The notes under the pieces: model-generated
The model's input: the letters and a program-made list of their open reading frames with translations, nothing else
What the model was told of the DNA's origin: nothing
The model's database searches: none
DNA from: Pseudomonadota bacterium
GTDB lineage: Bacteria > Pseudomonadota > Alphaproteobacteria > Micropepsales > Micropepsaceae
Length of the DNA stretch: 20,826 nucleotides
Assembly: GCA_021817355.1 (NCBI GenBank)
Contig: JAKAVI010000065.1
Location: 1 to 20,826, forward strand
Direction: 5' to 3'
Shown here: one piece after another, positions 1 to 7,272 of the stretch
Layout: the number at the start of each line of letters is the position of its first letter
How positions within the stretch are numbered: the stretch's first letter is position 1
Made by a program: the position numbers and the translations under genes

Positions 1-1
1 C

Positions 2-448
2 GTGGACGTGTTACGCTTCACCCAGACAGACGGGGATCTCGGCCGACGCATGGACCACGCCTTCGCGGTCATGACCCAGCGCATGCCGACATTGCTCGTT
101 GGTACCGATTGTCCCGCGCTCGAGCCTCGGCATTTGAGAGGCTGCGCCGAAATCCTCAGGCAGGGCCGCGATGCCGTCTTCATTCCGGTCGAGGATGGCG
201 GTTACATCCTCGTTGGCCTCAGGCACCGGGCACCTGCTCTCTTCCATGAGATGACCTGGGGGAGCGCAAGGGTGATGGCAGCAACCCGCGCCCGCGCCCG
301 CACACTGAGCCTCAGCTGGCAGGAGCTGCCTGCGCTGTGGGACCTTGACGTTGCTGCCGATTATGAGCGGGCCCGTGCCCTCGGCCTCATTGAAGCTGCA
401 GACTGGCAGCCTGAACGCACCCCTGATCAGAAAGGTGGAGTGGCATGA
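2..448 (+). CDS. TIGR04282/DUF2064-family glycosyltransferase, 3' part (5' end outside window)
   Basis: This is the C-terminal two thirds (about 148 residues) of a GT-A-like nucleotidyl/glycosyltransferase of the DUF2064 (TIGR04282) family. The reading frame is open to the window edge and the family is about 200-230 residues long, so the N-terminal nucleotide-binding part lies upstream. Visible family signatures are GTDCPAL, then EDGGYILVGL, and WDLDVAADYERA near the C terminus, which corresponds to the usual D-V-D-T-x-x-D-Y motif. Members of this family occur beside ArsM and radical SAM genes in arsenosugar-type clusters, and an ArsM gene lies about 3.4 kb away. The stop codon overlaps the start of the next gene (ATGA), so the two are probably translationally coupled. 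The family call is firm; the link to arsenosugars is inference. Confidence 0.85.
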   Translation: MDVLRFTQTDGDLGRRMDHAFAVMTQRMPTLLVGTDCPALEPRHLRGCAEILRQGRDAVFIPVEDGGYILVGLRHRAPALFHEMTWGSARVMAATRARARTLSLSWQELPALWDLDVAADYERARALGLIEAADWQPERTPDQKGGVA

Positions 449-1281
449 CCGGCGCTGCCCTTGCGCACGGGTCGGCCATCCGGCTTGCGGTCTTCCTTGT
501 CCTTCTGGGCCTGGTTGCAGGCTGGGAGATGCTCAACCCGCGGCGCCGGCTGGTCCTGACCCGCAGACGCCGCTGGCCGCAAAATCTCGGTATCTCGGTT
601 GTCAATACGCTGAGCCTGCGGCTCCTTCTGCCCGGCGCGGCCATCGGTCTTGCCACCATGGCAGAAGCCAAGGTCTGGGGCCTCTTCAATACCGTGGCCC
701 TGCCGTTCTGGCTTGCCGTGGTGCTGTCGCTCCTGCTCCTGGATCTGACGATCTATCTGCAGCACGTGATGTTTCATGCTCTGCCACTGCTGTGGCGGAT
801 ACACCGTGTGCATCATACCGATATGGATTTTGACGTCACCACGGCACTGCGCTTTCATCCCGCCGAAATCGTCCTGTCCATGGTGATCAAGCTGGCGGTC
901 ATCGCTCTTTTAGGGGCGCCGGCGATCGCGGTGCTGGTGTTCGAGATCATTTTGAACGCCACGGCGATGTTCAATCATGCCAATGCCAGCCTTCCCGCCG
1001 GCATCGAGAGCGTTGCACGCCTTGTCGTGGTCACACCAGACTTTCACCGGGTGCACCATTCGGTGCTTGTGGCGGAAACCAACAGCAATTTCGGCTTCAA
1101 TGTGCCATGGTGGGACAGGATGTTCGGAACCTATCGCGCCCAGCCTGGCGCCGGCCACGATCACATGCGCATTGGCCTTGAGGATTTTCGTGATCCGGCT
1201 CAAGAAAGGCTCGACCGCCTGCTAACCCAGCCTATGATCAGATCGGCGCAGAACCTGCCGATGCCAGGCCCGCGCCCCTGA
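445..1281 (+). CDS. Sterol desaturase / fatty acid hydroxylase family membrane protein
   Basis: A 278-residue integral membrane di-iron hydroxylase of the fatty acid hydroxylase superfamily (PF04116 type). The histidine boxes that bind the two irons are visible: QHVMFH (HxxxH), HRVHH soon after, and HRVHHS in the second half, with conserved HP and NHAN motifs between. Hydrophobic segments lie near residues 12-28, 45-70, 85-105 and 145-175. The family inserts hydroxyl groups or double bonds in lipids such as sterols, carotenoids or fatty acids; the substrate here cannot be read from sequence. The start ATG overlaps the stop of the glycosyltransferase, implying one operon and perhaps a joint role in making or modifying a glycosylated lipid. 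It is followed after 28 bp by the GDCCVxC gene. Confidence 0.88.
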   Translation: MTGAALAHGSAIRLAVFLVLLGLVAGWEMLNPRRRLVLTRRRRWPQNLGISVVNTLSLRLLLPGAAIGLATMAEAKVWGLFNTVALPFWLAVVLSLLLLDLTIYLQHVMFHALPLLWRIHRVHHTDMDFDVTTALRFHPAEIVLSMVIKLAVIALLGAPAIAVLVFEIILNATAMFNHANASLPAGIESVARLVVVTPDFHRVHHSVLVAETNSNFGFNVPWWDRMFGTYRAQPGAGHDHMRIGLEDFRDPAQERLDRLLTQPMIRSAQNLPMPGPRP

Positions 1282-1309
1282 ACGCGGAGAGCGTGAGGAA
1301 AGGAACACC

Positions 1310-1543
1310 ATGACCACGCCACCCGAGCTTCACTCCGAAATCACCTGCCCCCATTGCGGTCACCGCAAGCTCGAGGCGATGCCAACCGACGCCTGCCAGT
1401 TCTTCTATGAGTGCGAAGGCTGTCACCGCCTCCTGCGTCCGAAACCCGAAGACTGCTGCGTCTTCTGTTCCTACGGCTCGGTTCCCTGCCCGCCCATCCA
1501 GTTGCAGCGCCATGCCCGCGGTGACGGTTGCTGTTCGCACTGA
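1310..1543 (+). CDS. GDCCVxC-domain small cysteine-rich protein
   Basis: A 77-residue protein with two CxxC-type pairs (CPHCGH near residue 13 and CEGCH near residue 36) followed by the signature EDCCVFCSYGSVPCPP, which matches the GDCCVxC domain with Glu in place of Gly. Some members of this family carry selenocysteine; here all positions are ordinary TGC or TGT codons and there is no in-frame TGA. There is no signal peptide or membrane segment, so it is probably cytosolic and may bind zinc or another thiophilic metal. The function is not established; members are often found near mercury and arsenic genes. AAAGGAA lies just before the ATG. It is the last gene of the + strand group and converges with the flavoprotein gene 18 bp later. 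Confidence 0.85.
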   Translation: MTTPPELHSEITCPHCGHRKLEAMPTDACQFFYECEGCHRLLRPKPEDCCVFCSYGSVPCPPIQLQRHARGDGCCSH

Positions 1544-1561
1544 CCCGCCCAAGCAGCCGCC

Positions 1562-2986
1562 TCAGCGGCGCGGCCCCAGGCACAAACGTACCAGACGCCT
1601 GGGCCAGGCGCCGAACAGTTGCGGGGCATAGAATATGCCGGCAGCGCGCTTGGCGATGTCGCCGCGGGTGGGATAAGGCAGGATCAGCTGGGTGATCGCC
1701 CGCAAGCTCAGCCGCTGCGCCATCGCAAGTGACCACAGCCCGAGAAGCTCCCCGGCTTCAGCGCCAAGCAAGCTTACCCCGTGAAGCCGTCCCCCGGCGT
1801 CGGTGATGATCTTGATCCCCCCGCTTGTGTCAGCCTCACACTGGGCACGGTCATTGTCGGCAAATCCGCAGTGAATGACGCGCACCCGATCACCCCAGCG
1901 GCTGCGCGCCTCCGCCTCGGTGAGCCCGACATGCGCAAGCTCCGGATCGCTATAGGTCACCCATGGCAGCGTTCGATAGTCGGCACGGGCCGAAAGTCCA
2001 AAGAGACCATTGCGGACAAAGAGCCCGGCCTGATAGCCGGCAGCATGGGTGAAGAGCGGGCCGCCATTGCTGTCACCAAGGGCATAGACCCGCTTGTTGC
2101 GCGTGCGTAGCCGTGCATCAACCACAACCCCACGCTCCGACCAGCTGATCCCCGCCTTCTCAAGGGCAAGCCCGTCCAGTCGCGGTCGCCGTCCCGTGGC
2201 GATCAGCAGGTGCGTACCAGTCAGGCTCTGCGGCTCTCCAGCCAGCGTCAGCGCGATCCCCGCCTCAGTTGCCGCTGCCGCCGCGACCTGCGTGCGCTCA
2301 TGAATGACCAGTCCCTCTGCGGCAAGACGGGACTTCAGCATCTCCACCAGCTCGGGTTCATCGCGCGGCAGCAGACGTTGCTGCTCGATGAGCGTCACCT
2401 TGCTGCCAAGGCGGAGGAATGCCTGGGCCATTTCCACCCCGATGGGCCCGCCCCCAACAATGAGCAGATGCGCCGGCAGCGCGGAGAGCTCAAATATCGT
2501 CTCATTGGTCAGATAGGGCACACTCCCAAGTCCGGGAATGGGGGGAACCATCGCCACCGAACCGGTGGCAATGACGATCCGCTTCGCCCGCACCCGCGTT
2601 GACGCGCTTTCCACTTCCCGGGGCCCAACGAAGCGCGCTTCCTCAGCAATGACCTTGACCCCAAGCTGTGCGAAGCGCTCAGCCGAGTCATGCGGCGCGA
2701 TCCTGCCGATCACCGCACGCACATGGGCCATAACCCCGGCAAAGTCGACACTCACCCTGCTGCCATCGATCCCCAGCCTGGCACTGTTGCGGGCGGTATG
2801 GGCGGCACAGGCTGCGGCCAGAAGCGCCTTGGAGGGAACACAGCCGGTGTTGAGGCAGTCGCCGCCCATCCGGTCGCGTTCGAACAGAACGGTGCGCGCG
2901 CCGAGCCGTGCAGCTCCGGCCGCCACCGAAAGACCTGCGGAACCCGCTCCGATCACGCACACGTCACAGGACAGTTCTGTCAACAT
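1562..2986 (-). CDS. FAD-dependent pyridine nucleotide-disulfide oxidoreductase (mercuric reductase/lipoamide dehydrogenase-like)
   Basis: A 474-residue class I flavoprotein disulfide reductase. The FAD-binding GAGSAG is at residues 13-18, the redox cysteine pair is GGDCLNTGCVPSK (Cys44 and Cys49), the NAD(P)H-binding GGGPIG lies in the middle third, and the second FAD motif is YALGD. The C-terminal interface domain is present, but the usual HPT...E active-site motif reads LPYPTRGD. The His-Glu dyad of lipoamide dehydrogenase is therefore missing, as are the MerA N-terminal metal domain and the C-terminal vicinal cysteines. It is unlikely to be a true Lpd or MerA. I chose the ATG at 2986 because CAGGAG lies 8 bp upstream and the Rossmann fold starts directly after it. 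The stop of the TVP38 gene lies 4 bp upstream; TVP38-flavoprotein pairs, sometimes fused, are a known arrangement. Confidence 0.9.
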   Translation of the reverse strand: MLTELSCDVCVIGAGSAGLSVAAGAARLGARTVLFERDRMGGDCLNTGCVPSKALLAAACAAHTARNSARLGIDGSRVSVDFAGVMAHVRAVIGRIAPHDSAERFAQLGVKVIAEEARFVGPREVESASTRVRAKRIVIATGSVAMVPPIPGLGSVPYLTNETIFELSALPAHLLIVGGGPIGVEMAQAFLRLGSKVTLIEQQRLLPRDEPELVEMLKSRLAAEGLVIHERTQVAAAAATEAGIALTLAGEPQSLTGTHLLIATGRRPRLDGLALEKAGISWSERGVVVDARLRTRNKRVYALGDSNGGPLFTHAAGYQAGLFVRNGLFGLSARADYRTLPWVTYSDPELAHVGLTEAEARSRWGDRVRVIHCGFADNDRAQCEADTSGGIKIITDAGGRLHGVSLLGAEAGELLGLWSLAMAQRLSLRAITQLILPYPTRGDIAKRAAGIFYAPQLFGAWPRRLVRLCLGPRR

Positions 2987-2990
2987 AGTC

Positions 2991-3737
2991 TCAGCTCCTG
3001 CGCTGGCGCAGATGGCGATAGGCAACCGGCGCGAGCGACAGAACCGCAAGCGCGATCACCGGCAACAGTACCTCGGGGGTAAAGATGAGGCCGAGATCTG
3101 GCTGCTGACCCCGTGCAAAGATGGCACCAAGACCGCTGCCGACACTGGCATAAACCGCCGTACCCGGGATGATGCCGACCAGCGTTGCGCTGACAAAAAT
3201 CCGCAAGGGAACCTCAAGCAGGGCACAGACAAGATTGACCAGCCAGAACGGAAACAGCGGTACCAGCCGCAGGAATAGCAGATAGGAAAAGGCGTCCTGC
3301 TGAAAGCCACCCTGCAGCCGCTCCAGCGCCCCCGAGGTCCGGCCCCGGAGAAATTCGCCAAAGCTGGTCCGCGCGATTAGGTAGAGCAGGGTGGCGCCGA
3401 GCGTTGCTGCGACCACGACCACAACCGTGCCAAAGCCAAGTCCGAAGAGAAAGCCCGCACCCATGGTCAGGAGCGACGAGCCCGGCAGGGACAGCATCGT
3501 GGCCGCGACATAGAGCGCTGCGAAGAGCGCGGTCACCATAAAAGGATGGCGTGCCACTGCAGACAGCAGCACCAGACGGTTCGCAGCCAGGGTCGCAAAG
3601 CTGAGGTCGCGATCGAGGTGGAACCCTAAGACAACCGCAAGCCCAACTGCAATCAGCAGAGGAAGAAGGAGAATCCGCCCCCAGTTCCGCGACCGCGCGG
3701 CGCTGACCACATTTTCGCGTCCACTCTTCATGGCCAC
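2991..3737 (-). CDS. TVP38/TMEM64 family (DedA-like) membrane protein
   Basis: A polytopic inner-membrane protein of about 248 residues in the TVP38/TMEM64 (SNARE-associated, DedA-like) family. It has an N-terminal helix (LLLPLLIAVGLAVVLGF), then the typical LPGSSLLTMGAGFLFG re-entrant segment, the FLRLVPLFPFWLVN motif, and a VGIIPGTAVYASVG segment before the last helix. The frame is open further upstream, but GTG at 3737 has GGAG 7 bp before it and the membrane domain starts soon after; ATG at 3731 is the alternative. Its role is uncertain; relatives are implicated in lipid scrambling or transport. It sits between ArsM and the flavoprotein on the same strand, so all three are probably co-transcribed. 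Confidence 0.87.
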   Translation of the reverse strand: MAMKSGRENVVSAARSRNWGRILLLPLLIAVGLAVVLGFHLDRDLSFATLAANRLVLLSAVARHPFMVTALFAALYVAATMLSLPGSSLLTMGAGFLFGLGFGTVVVVVAATLGATLLYLIARTSFGEFLRGRTSGALERLQGGFQQDAFSYLLFLRLVPLFPFWLVNLVCALLEVPLRIFVSATLVGIIPGTAVYASVGSGLGAIFARGQQPDLGLIFTPEVLLPVIALAVLSLAPVAYRHLRQRRS

Positions 3738-3826
3738 AGCCCTACTCCTCTCACGGCGCGCGTGCGCCCACCCTGCGGTGCCCTGTCCCGCGTGCACAGA
3801 TCGCGATTTACCGGTTTCAGCAGGGC

Positions 3827-4873
3827 TCAGCAGCACGGTGTTCCTGCCCCGCTCCGGGACGGGGCGGCCGCTGCGGGCGCACAGTCAAAGATGCCATAAT
3901 GGGTAGCCTTGGTGCCAAAGATCTCGAAATGCGGCGCGTAACGGCTGCGCGACAGCATGTCGGCGGTGTTGCCGCAAACCGCAACCAGCTTGCCGGTAGC
4001 AAAGTGATGGTGGTCGTCCAGATCAAAACCATGCGGCAACAGCTCAAGCGTACCGCGATAGCGTGCCGCCTGCCCGTAATCTTCGCAGCGGTCCTCCAGC
4101 CCCAGCTTGAAGGCCCGGATGGTACGGGCACTGAAGCGCACGGAACCCAGACGGGCGGCGAGCTCGGGATTGTTGATCTCAAGCGGACGGCCGTCACATA
4201 CCCTTATGTCGGCACAACCAGACGCTGCCATCAGGCGCCGGAAATCCTCCCAGTACAGCGCGCCGCCGAGACACTCGGCCCGCAACACCTTGTCATTGGC
4301 GATCGCCGCTGGCAGGCGCCGGTCAGCGAACACATCAGAAAAATAGAGCTCGCCGCCCGGCTTGAGCACGCGGAAGATTTCGGCGAAGACGCGTCCCTTG
4401 TCCGGCGACAGGTTCAGCACACAGTTGGAGACCACAACATCGATGCTGCCGTCGGCAACGCCAAGGGCCGCCAGATCCTCGATGTACCCGGTGCGGAACT
4501 CGAGATTGGCAAAACCAGTGCGACGGGCATGCCCGTCGAGATGGCGGCGGGCAACAGCCAGCTGGGCCTCGGTCATGTCAACCCCAATGACGTGTCCCGT
4601 GGCCCCCACGAGCTGCGAGAGGATGTAGCAGTCCCGCCCGGAACCACAGCCAAGATCAAGCACGCGCGCACCGGTGAGTGCAGGAGGAATGGCAGAGCCG
4701 CAGCCATAAAAGCGGTCTTTGATTTCGTCCGGGACATTGGCAAGAGCGCGGGCAAGATGGGGCGCAGGCGCCCCGCTTGGGCAGCAGGCCGAGGTCTTCA
4801 GGTCGCCGGAATGTCTGAGCACCTCCCCGTAATAATGCTGGATCTCTTCAAACGCGGTCTGAAGCTGTGTCAT
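3827..4873 (-). CDS. arsM: Arsenite S-adenosylmethyltransferase
   Basis: A 348-residue SAM-dependent methyltransferase that methylates As(III). The SAM-binding motif LDLGCGSGRD is at residues 72-81, with VIGVDMTEAQL following and the motif III-like LKPGGELYFSD at 170-180. The four cysteines that bind arsenic in characterised ArsM proteins have counterparts: Cys31 (in SACCPSG), Cys58 (FYGCG), Cys151 (VSNCVLN) and Cys201 (AECLGGALY). A further Cys pair ends the protein (GTPCC), as seen in some ArsM proteins. The long C-terminal domain after residue 220 is typical of the family. The start ATG at 4873 has only a weak AAAGG upstream. Downstream after about 90 bp is the TVP38 gene, and 70 bp upstream is the radical SAM remnant on the same strand. 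A long open frame on the opposite strand is a shadow. Confidence 0.93.
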   Translation of the reverse strand: MTQLQTAFEEIQHYYGEVLRHSGDLKTSACCPSGAPAPHLARALANVPDEIKDRFYGCGSAIPPALTGARVLDLGCGSGRDCYILSQLVGATGHVIGVDMTEAQLAVARRHLDGHARRTGFANLEFRTGYIEDLAALGVADGSIDVVVSNCVLNLSPDKGRVFAEIFRVLKPGGELYFSDVFADRRLPAAIANDKVLRAECLGGALYWEDFRRLMAASGCADIRVCDGRPLEINNPELAARLGSVRFSARTIRAFKLGLEDRCEDYGQAARYRGTLELLPHGFDLDDHHHFATGKLVAVCGNTADMLSRSRYAPHFEIFGTKATHYGIFDCAPAAAAPSRSGAGTPCC

Positions 4874-4942
4874 GGACGTATAGCCTTTGGTGAAAGGTCA
4901 GAGACAGGTGTGACCAGGGCCATGGAGCGCGCATCGCCGTGC

Positions 4943-5413
4943 CTAGGCGCTGCAGGAGGCACCACCCAGAACGCAGAATTTCGCACAATGGGGATGGTTG
5001 AGCTGCACCGGCTTCATGGCCTCGCCAAGCGTGTGTCCCATCTCGAAGCGCGGGTCATAGGGCAGAAGGGTGCAGGCCACCACCGCAGGCACATCCGCGC
5101 CCCGGCGCTTGATCACCATGCGCGCACTGGCACACATCAGCGTGGCCGGGCTCTTGTTCAGGATCGTCCAGCACTGTTCAGTGATTTCCGCAACCTCAGC
5201 CCTTTCATCCATTTCGGGGAAAAGCACCAGACGGTGCGAATCAAAGGCATTGATGGCGATGCGTTCGCGGGTGAAGAGACGCGAAAAGCCATCGCGCAGC
5301 ACGGATTCATCTTCCGGGCCCAGCTGGCGGGCCGCCACGGCAAGGTCAAAGCCATACTCGGACAGCCATTTCAAGCCATCAATGGCAGGAGAAAAGGAGC
5401 GCGGGTGGAGGAC
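4943..5413 (-). pseudogene. 5'-truncated radical SAM protein gene (C-terminal part only)
   Basis: This frame encodes about 155 residues that read as the C-terminal half of a radical SAM protein. It runs from HPRSFSPAIDGLKWLSEYGF through LVLFPEMDE, CASARMVIKRRGA and CTLLPYDPRFEMG to the cysteine-rich end NHPHCAKFCVLGGASCSA. The N-terminal half, which should carry the CxxxCxxC iron-sulfur motif and the SAM-binding barrel, is absent. Upstream of codon HPR the same DNA is the 5' end of a sigma factor gene on the other strand. The - strand frame stays open to 5668, but that extension is antisense to the sigma gene and has no radical SAM character. I infer that a deletion or rearrangement removed the 5' half. 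The intact ancestor probably belonged with arsM, 70 bp downstream on the same strand. The family was recognised from memory. Confidence 0.7.
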
Positions 5414-6004
5414 GCTTTGAAGCTCGACAGCCCGGATGCACACCTTGGCGATCTGATGCGCGCGGCGCAGGGCGGAGACCAGGCGGCCTACGCCCGTTTG
5501 TTGCATGAGGCAACGCCGCTGATCCGTCGCATCGTCGCTTCTAGATGCGGCTCGGGCCTTGACATCGATGACGTCGTACAGGACGTGCTCATGGCCCTGC
5601 ACGCAGTACGTCACACCTACGACAGCAGCCGGCCCTTCACACCATGGCTTGCCGCCATTGCCCGCCACCGCCTGGTCGATGCCTACCGCAAGAGAGCCCG
5701 CGTCGCGCGCAACGAAACTGCGGTTCCCGAATTGCCTGAAACCTTTTCACCTGCGCACGCGAATGCAGAGATGAGCACACCGGGAGACCCCGATCTCCTG
5801 CGACGCGCCATCGCTGCGCTGCCACCAGGTCAGCGTCAGGCGGTGGAACTTTTGAAATTGCGGGAACTGTCGCTGAAAGAGGCCGAGGCGGTCAGCGGGA
5901 TGTCGATCGCAGCCCTCAAGGTGGCCGTCCATCGCGGTCTGAAGACCTTGCGACAGCGTCTGGTACCCGCACCGAACGAGACGGTAAGGCTACACGATGA
6001 CTAG
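5405..6004 (+). CDS. ECF (sigma-70 family, SigF-like) RNA polymerase sigma factor
   Basis: A 199-residue group IV sigma factor. Region 2 runs from LMRAAQGGDQAAYARLL through DIDDVVQDVLMALH and the -10-recognising RPFTPWLAAIARHRLVDAYRKR. Region 4 contains ALPPGQRQAVELLKLRELSLKEAEAVSGMSIAALKVAVHRGLKTLR, with the -35-recognising helix-turn-helix. The start is GTG 5405, preceded at 6 bp by AAAGGAG; the frame is open much further upstream, but that part is antisense to arsM and the radical SAM remnant. The next gene overlaps by 8 bp and is an NrsF-type anti-sigma factor, which places this sigma in the Caulobacter sigma-F-like class linked to heavy metal and redox stress. No GTAACC-type autoregulatory promoter is visible in the 150 bp upstream, which is unusual and may reflect the rearrangement at the start codon. 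Confidence 0.9.
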   Translation: MEDALKLDSPDAHLGDLMRAAQGGDQAAYARLLHEATPLIRRIVASRCGSGLDIDDVVQDVLMALHAVRHTYDSSRPFTPWLAAIARHRLVDAYRKRARVARNETAVPELPETFSPAHANAEMSTPGDPDLLRRAIAALPPGQRQAVELLKLRELSLKEAEAVSGMSIAALKVAVHRGLKTLRQRLVPAPNETVRLHDD

Positions 6005-6662
6005 GATGACAACCGAAGAGCTGATTGAGCGATTGGCGGGCACAGCGACCCCCGTGCGTCGGCTGCGCTCTCCGCAGCGCCGCACGCTGCAGTGGCTTGC
6101 GCTCTCCTTGCCCTGGGTGGTTGCCATAGTTTTCATCATGGGCGTGCGTCCGGACCTTGCCGCCCGCCTTGGCGATCCGCGCTGGCTCCTCGAAGAGACC
6201 GCCGCCCTGGCCACCGGACTGACGGCCGCCATGGCCAGCTTCTGTGCCTCCGTGCCCGGACGGCCCCGCTGGGAGCATTTTATGCCGCTGCTCCCGCTCG
6301 CTGTTTGGCTCGGCACCCTCGGACAGGGCTGCGTCACAGACTGGTTGCAGCTTGGCGCGACCGGCCTTGCCCTCAGGGCCGACTGGCAATGCCTGCCGGC
6401 CATCATGATGATCGGCTTTGGCCCGGCAATCATAATAACACGCATGATACTCAAGGCCTCACCCATCACTCCCATGACCACAGCAGCGCTGGCGGCGCTT
6501 GCCGCCGGTGGACTGGCAGCGGCGGCGCTGCGCCTCTTCCATCCCGAAGACACCAGCCTGATGGTTCTGGTGTGGCAGACAGGTACCGTCTTTGGCCTCA
6601 CCGGCATTGCCGCTCTCCTGGGCAAAACCGCCCTGCGCTGGCAGCTGCCCCGCCTGCCATGA
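5997..6662 (+). CDS. NrsF family (DUF1109) anti-sigma factor
   Basis: A 221-residue inner-membrane protein with a short N-terminal cytosolic stretch (TTEELIERLAGTATPVRRL) and six predicted hydrophobic helices, as in the NrsF/DUF1109 family. Members bind the partner ECF sigma and release it when conserved cysteines sense heavy metals or oxidants. Cysteines in or next to the membrane segments are visible in ASFCASV, LGQGCVTDW and DWQCLPA. The ATG at 5997 overlaps the end of the sigma gene; ATG 6006 is a second possible start. The overlap implies balanced, coupled synthesis of sigma and anti-sigma. It is followed after 28 bp by a peroxiredoxin-like gene, which fits a redox-stress role. Confidence 0.88.
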   Translation: MTRMTTEELIERLAGTATPVRRLRSPQRRTLQWLALSLPWVVAIVFIMGVRPDLAARLGDPRWLLEETAALATGLTAAMASFCASVPGRPRWEHFMPLLPLAVWLGTLGQGCVTDWLQLGATGLALRADWQCLPAIMMIGFGPAIIITRMILKASPITPMTTAALAALAAGGLAAAALRLFHPEDTSLMVLVWQTGTVFGLTGIAALLGKTALRWQLPRLP

Positions 6663-6690
6663 GCATGTTCTGCCAGGAGCCTTGCCGACA

Positions 6691-7200
6691 ATGATCAAAC
6701 CACGACTGAGTGTGCCAGGCATGGATCTGCCCCTGGTTGGTGGCGGACGCTTTTCGCTGTTTGCCGAAACCCCGTCAGGTTTCACGCTGATTGCAGCCTA
6801 TCGCGGCTTTCACTGCCCGATCTGCAAAAACTATTTGCGCGAGCTCAATGACAAGAGCGAAGCCTTTGCTAGCTTGGGCACACGTGTCGTTGCGGTAAGC
6901 TGTGACGGTGTTGAGCGCGCAACACAGGCCAAAGATGAATGGAAGCTTGAGAATTTGCGCGTGGCCTATGATCTGCCGGTGGAGCTGGGCCGCAAATGGG
7001 GTCTCTTCGTCTCGCGTGGGATGTCGGACAAGGAGCCCCCGCAGTTCGTGGAACCCGGTCTTTTCCTCGTGAGGCCCGACCGGACACTCTACGCAGCATC
7101 GATCCAGACGATGCCGTTTGCACGGCCGCCTGTCGCCGAAGTCCTGGGAGCGCTGGCGTTTGTGGTGCGGCACAACTATCCCGCCCGTGGTGAAGCCTGA
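6691..7200 (+). CDS. Peroxiredoxin-like (AhpC/TSA, thioredoxin-fold) protein
   Basis: A 169-residue thioredoxin-fold protein of the AhpC/TSA-like group. The redox motif is RGFHCPICKNYLREL with Cys42 and Cys45, a CxxC variant instead of the PxxxTxxC of classical peroxiredoxins. This is followed by VVAVSCDG and DLPVELGRKWGLFVSRG, and then by a beta-hairpin region, LVRPDRTLYAASIQTMPFARP. There is no signal peptide, so it acts in the cytosol, probably as a thiol peroxidase or disulfide reductase; the substrate is unknown. The ATG at 6691 has AGGAG 11 bp upstream, which is slightly far. It lies 28 bp after the anti-sigma gene on the same strand and is probably the third gene of the sigma operon. 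Confidence 0.87.
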   Translation: MIKPRLSVPGMDLPLVGGGRFSLFAETPSGFTLIAAYRGFHCPICKNYLRELNDKSEAFASLGTRVVAVSCDGVERATQAKDEWKLENLRVAYDLPVELGRKWGLFVSRGMSDKEPPQFVEPGLFLVRPDRTLYAASIQTMPFARPPVAEVLGALAFVVRHNYPARGEA

Positions 7201-7272
7201 GGGCGGGGAACTGACAGAACGCGCAGGAAAGCTCAGGAGTATGTTTTGGGTACGAAAGTGGGATTGTGACCG

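Noticed and set aside
1310..1543. Selenocysteine in the GDCCVxC protein
   Set aside because: All Cys are TGC/TGT codons and no in-frame TGA precedes the natural stop.
1556..1569. GCCGC-CTCA-GCGGC hairpin as a bidirectional terminator between converging genes
   Set aside because: The stem is only 5 bp, overlaps the flavoprotein's last codons and has no T-run on either side.
3899..5404. Upstream extension of the 701-codon + strand frame that ends with the sigma factor
   Set aside because: This part is antisense to arsM and the radical SAM remnant and has no domain character; sigma homology begins only after GTG 5405.
5414..5668. 5' extension of the radical SAM frame on the - strand as a whole gene
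   Set aside because: It lies opposite the sigma factor's conserved region 2 and contains no CxxxCxxC motif or other radical SAM feature.
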